Assembly: GCA_027314825.1 (NCBI GenBank)
Contig: DAHVAB010000112.1
Span: 1 to 7,597, forward strand
Length of the DNA: 7,597 bases
Direction: 5' to 3'
Origin: Solirubrobacterales bacterium
GTDB taxonomy: Bacteria; Actinomycetota; Thermoleophilia; Solirubrobacterales; Solirubrobacteraceae
How positions within the stretch are numbered: the first letter of the stretch is position 1; every line of letters starts with the position of its first letter. The notes below the pieces were generated by a model. It was not told the origin of the DNA, searched no databases, and worked only from the letters and a program-made list of their open reading frames with translations. The position numbers were made by a program, and so were the translations under genes. Positions 5,208 to 7,597 of this stretch are shown here, one piece after another.

Positions 5208-6395
5208 TCACTTCTTTTCGAAGACGGCGAAGAAGTCGCGTTCGTCAGGGATGAGATAGCGGTTGGCCGGCCGTTCGGTTCCTTCCAGGAGCTTGGTCGG
5301 TTCGCGCGCGCCGGGGGCTCCATAGCTGTTGAAGCTCACCCAGTAGGAGTTGATATCGAGCTCCATCCCGCGGATCGCGCCCGCGTGGATCAGGATCCGG
5401 GCGAGGCTGCCAGCCGTCTGGTAGTCGGCCTGCGCGTAGATCAGGTCGCCCTGGCGGGTGATCCCGATTCCGGATCGCCACACCTGGATCGCGTTGCCGA
5501 GCGTGGCGCCCCATTCGGCGGTGTCGTTGAGAAGCGGGTTCGGCTTCCCGTTCTTGACGATCAGCGGCAGGTTCTGGTCTGCGAAGGCGACGTTGCCCGG
5601 CACGCTGGAGCCGCCGGTCCATTCGGTCACGTTGACAGTGCCGTTCGTGTAGCCGACGATCGTGCCCTGTCCGGCGCGCATCGGCGCGTAGGTATGCCCG
5701 TTCAGGGCGAAGCCGCCGTTGGAGTCTTCGTACTTGAAGCCGCTGTTGAAAGTCGCCAGCAGCGTCTTGCGCGCCGACGGGGGCACCTCCTCCGGCCCTC
5801 GACTCGGCATCTGCACGGAGGGCTGTTCGGTGCCCGGGTAGAGGACGAGCTTGGTGCGGTGCGGGTCGATCCATGCGACGCCCGCCACGAGCTGCGGGTA
5901 TTCGGCGGGATCGCTGCGGAAGGTGGTGACGAGCACGGGCGGGTACGGGCCGGCGTTCGCGCGGGTCGCGTGCCAGACGCCCTCCTGCGGCAGCGCGGGG
6001 CGCTTCAGCGGCGCGATCCGCGGCGGCCGGTAGGGGTGGTGCTTGACTACTGTGCCGCCATTGGCCAGCGCGACCCCGACTTTGGGCAGCGCCTTCAGCT
6101 GGGGGCCGCCCTTGCTGGGAGCGGTCAGCGAGTAGTAGATGGTCTCGATTTTGGAGACGAGCCCGGCGCCGCCATTGGTGCGCAGCCACTCGATCGTCCT
6201 GATCGCCAGCGTGGCATTCGACGGTTTGAGCATGCTCGCGGCATAGGAGCCGACCGCCGGGATCATCGCCACGGCGCATGCGATCAGCACGATCCGCCGG
6301 ATTCGCATCCATGGGCCGCCGCCCGCACGGTCGCTGCGCCCCGGCGGCTCACGCCGCGAGCGGGAGGGTTGCTGGGCCTGCACATGGATGCTCAT
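5208..6395 (-). CDS. Membrane-anchored phosphodiester glycosidase-like protein (NAGPA/DUF2233 domain)
   Basis: This 395-residue protein has a polar, Arg-rich N-terminus, one membrane segment at about residues 33-55 (RIVLIACAVAMIPAVGSYAA), a Pro-rich spacer (~95-150) and a C-terminal phosphodiester glycosidase domain (about 165-395). Family marks are ATFNSGF (214-220), GGFALNGHTYAPMRAG (227-242), the GIGIT strand near 309-313 and GMELDIN (343-349), which holds a conserved Asp. The family is named for the enzyme that removes N-acetylglucosamine from mannose-6-phosphate; bacterial members are mostly uncharacterised, and a role on surface glycan or teichoic-type phosphodiesters is only inference. 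The membrane segment implies an N-in, domain-out protein. Start choice is uncertain: ATG 6395 gives the longest product, while ATG 6308 (Met30) would begin just before the membrane segment. Neither has a clear Shine-Dalgarno. A possible -10 (TACGAT, 6411-6406) only 10 bases before 6395 would fit a leaderless mRNA. It converges with rlpA and diverges from dprP. Confidence 0.88.
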   Translation of the reverse strand: MSIHVQAQQPSRSRREPPGRSDRAGGGPWMRIRRIVLIACAVAMIPAVGSYAASMLKPSNATLAIRTIEWLRTNGGAGLVSKIETIYYSLTAPSKGGPQLKALPKVGVALANGGTVVKHHPYRPPRIAPLKRPALPQEGVWHATRANAGPYPPVLVTTFRSDPAEYPQLVAGVAWIDPHRTKLVLYPGTEQPSVQMPSRGPEEVPPSARKTLLATFNSGFKYEDSNGGFALNGHTYAPMRAGQGTIVGYTNGTVNVTEWTGGSSVPGNVAFADQNLPLIVKNGKPNPLLNDTAEWGATLGNAIQVWRSGIGITRQGDLIYAQADYQTAGSLARILIHAGAIRGMELDINSYWVSFNSYGAPGAREPTKLLEGTERPANRYLIPDERDFFAVFEKK

Positions 6396-6595
6396 ATCAG
6401 GGGGGATCGTAGGCGGCGGCGTGGTCGCAGCGAGCCGTATGCAACTCAGACTAAGAGGATTTTCACGCCCGCCAAAGGTGCCCGTGAGCTGCAGATGATC
6501 GGATGCTCAAGGTCGATCGCGGGCGGGTGCGTCCTGCGCGTGCGCCGGCGCGTGCTCTGCGCCGGCCGCCGAAGCTGCCAAAGTTCACAGAGACA
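6396..6595. promoter_or_regulatory. Divergent intergenic region between glycosidase-like and dprP genes
   Basis: This 200-bp gap should contain both promoters. The patch at about 6435-6470 is the most AT-rich part and a likely promoter zone, but I cannot assign a convincing -35/-10 pair for the plus strand. On the minus strand TACGAT (6411-6406) is a candidate -10 for the glycosidase-like gene. Short direct repeats occur near dprP: TGCGCCGGC at 6541-6549 and 6558-6566, and GCGCGTGC at 6536-6543 and 6548-6555. They are GC-rich and may be trivial. No small gene or RNA is supported here. Confidence 0.4.
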
Positions 6596-7597
6596 ATGAG
6601 CGCTCCCCCCCGCATAGCAGAGGCCGATCGCGAGCAGACAGGGCGCCGTCAGGTGCTGCGCGACGTCACGCAGGGCGGGACGGAGGCGGGTGCGAGCGCC
6701 GCCGCGCTGCCACTGCCCGCCCCGCCCCAGCGGGCGAGAGCGATCGCGCTGCTGGCAGCCTGCCGCCCGCGACAGTGGCTGAAGAACCTGCTCGTGCTCG
6801 CCGCTCCCGGGGCCGCAGGCGTGCTCCTGCACGGTGCGGTCGCCGGCAGGGTCGCGATCGCGTTCGTCTCCTTCTGCCTGCTGGCGAGCTGCACCTACCT
6901 GGTCAACGATGTGCGCGATCGCGAGGAGGACGCGCGCCATCCCCGCCGCTGCCGTCGGCCGATCGCGGCCGGGGAGATCTCGCCGTCGCTGGCGCTTCTC
7001 ATGGCGACGGTGCTCGGCGCCGGCGGCATCGCGCTCGCGTTCGCGGTCGGCGTGGGGCTGGGCGCGGTCGCGCTCGGCTATCTCGCCCTCACCTTCAGCT
7101 ACTCGCTGTGGCTTCGCAGCATCGCCGTCGCGGACATCGCCGCCGTCTCCGGCTGCTTCGTGTTGCGGGCGATCGCGGGCGGGGTGGCCGCCGAGGTCCC
7201 GGTCTCGCGGTGGTTCGTGATGGTCGCCTCCTTCGGCGCGCTGTTCCTGGTCGCTGGGAAGCGGTACGCCGAGCTGCATCGCGAGGGCGCCGGATCGACG
7301 ACCCGCGCGTCGCTGCGCGCCTACTCCGAGGGATACCTGCGGATGGTGATGATCATCGCCGCGTCGGTCGCAACCGCCGCATACTGCCTGTGGGCGTTCC
7401 AGGGTCGCGGCCACGACGGGCTCTCCTTGTATGAGCTGACGCTCGCGCCGTTCCTGCTGTGGCTGCTGCGCTACGCCCTGCTGATCGACGCGGGCGCCGG
7501 CGAGGCCCCGGAGGAGCTGATCCTTCGCGATCGCTTCCTCCTGGCGATGAGCGTGCTCTGGGTCGGCGTCTTCGCGTGTGCGGTCTATGTCGGCACC
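6596..7597 (+). CDS. dprP: Decaprenyl-phosphate phosphoribosyltransferase (UbiA superfamily), 3' end beyond right edge
   Basis: This integral membrane enzyme transfers 5-phosphoribose from PRPP to a polyprenyl phosphate, the first committed step towards decaprenyl-phosphoryl-arabinose, the arabinose donor of mycobacterial-type cell walls. The visible 334 residues match the Mycobacterium tuberculosis Rv3806c pattern closely from memory: CRPRQWLKNLLVLAAP (56-71), the Mg/PRPP-binding NDxxDxxxD at 104-112 (NDVRDREED) followed by RRPIAAG, LRAIAGGVA (190-198), and GKRYAELH (221-228) with the family ending LRYALLIDAG and ILRDRFLL. About nine membrane helices are apparent. Family members are ~300 residues; here the core ends almost at the window edge and an extra ~45-residue polar/Ala-Pro N-terminus is present. 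ATG 6596 is the first good start, with only a weak AGAG before it; a GTG at 6653 (codon 20) is an alternative. Whether this lineage makes arabinan or uses the product otherwise is unknown. The C-terminus is probably missing only a few residues. Confidence 0.93.
   Translation, partial: MSAPPRIAEADREQTGRRQVLRDVTQGGTEAGASAAALPLPAPPQRARAIALLAACRPRQWLKNLLVLAAPGAAGVLLHGAVAGRVAIAFVSFCLLASCTYLVNDVRDREEDARHPRRCRRPIAAGEISPSLALLMATVLGAGGIALAFAVGVGLGAVALGYLALTFSYSLWLRSIAVADIAAVSGCFVLRAIAGGVAAEVPVSRWFVMVASFGALFLVAGKRYAELHREGAGSTTRASLRAYSEGYLRMVMIIAASVATAAYCLWAFQGRGHDGLSLYELTLAPFLLWLLRYALLIDAGAGEAPEELILRDRFLLAMSVLWVGVFACAVYVGT

Noticed and set aside
6536..6566. GC direct repeats upstream of dprP as an operator
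   Set aside because: They are short, built only from G, C and T in a GC-rich region, and no symmetrical site or known consensus is seen; kept only as a remark.
5385..6599. 404-codon plus-strand open frame
   Set aside because: It is antisense to the phosphodiester glycosidase-like gene, which has recognisable motifs, and its translation has shadow composition.
6446..7414. 322-codon minus-strand open frame
   Set aside because: It is antisense to dprP; the product is Arg/Asp/His/Gln-rich and lacks any family feature.
6775..7434. Plus-strand open frame overlapping dprP
   Set aside because: It is a different frame over dprP whose own frame shows UbiA motifs throughout; the alternative product is Arg-rich low complexity.

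Overview
The window is GC-rich and densely packed. It reads as a chromosomal piece of a high-GC actinobacterium, most plausibly a deep-branching one such as Thermoleophilia/Solirubrobacterales. The clues are a WS/DGAT acyltransferase, a DprP-type UbiA prenyltransferase and an actinobacterial-style c-di-AMP aptamer in front of an RlpA-like gene. The NAD synthetase is built on the shorter bacterial plan, not the ~680-residue mycobacterial form, which argues against Mycobacteriales. The lineage is inferred from gene content only. I see no tRNA, rRNA, insertion sequence or CRISPR array.

Layout. Positions 4115 down to 1 (minus strand) carry a three-gene unit transcribed in the order WS/DGAT acyltransferase (4115-2565), glutamine-dependent NAD+ synthetase nadE (2552-693, TTG start) and an unidentified lipoprotein (696 to beyond the left edge). 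The gaps are 12 bp and an ATGA overlap, so this looks like one operon. The 368-bp divergent gap 4116-4483 is almost entirely regulatory for the plus-strand gene to its right. It holds an exact TGTGA-N6-TCACA CRP-type operator, a candidate -10 box placed for class II activation, a ydaO/yuaA-type c-di-AMP riboswitch (about 4265-4464) and a near-perfect Shine-Dalgarno. Then comes the RlpA-like double-psi beta-barrel protein gene (4484-5119).

Positions 5093-5207 hold a decayed tandem duplication of the rlpA-like 3' end, each copy ending in a GC palindrome. This sits between rlpA and the convergent minus-strand gene for a membrane-anchored phosphodiester glycosidase-like (NAGPA/DUF2233) protein (6395-5208). 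A 200-bp divergent gap follows, then a plus-strand DprP/UbiA-family decaprenyl-phosphate phosphoribosyltransferase (6596 to the right edge, nearly complete).

The right half has a cell-envelope theme: an RlpA-like wall protein, a surface glycosidase-like protein and a polyprenyl-phosphate sugar donor enzyme. The left half pairs storage-lipid synthesis with NAD synthesis. The most interesting signal is the rlpA leader, where a cAMP-type operator and a c-di-AMP aptamer are stacked, suggesting control by two second messengers.
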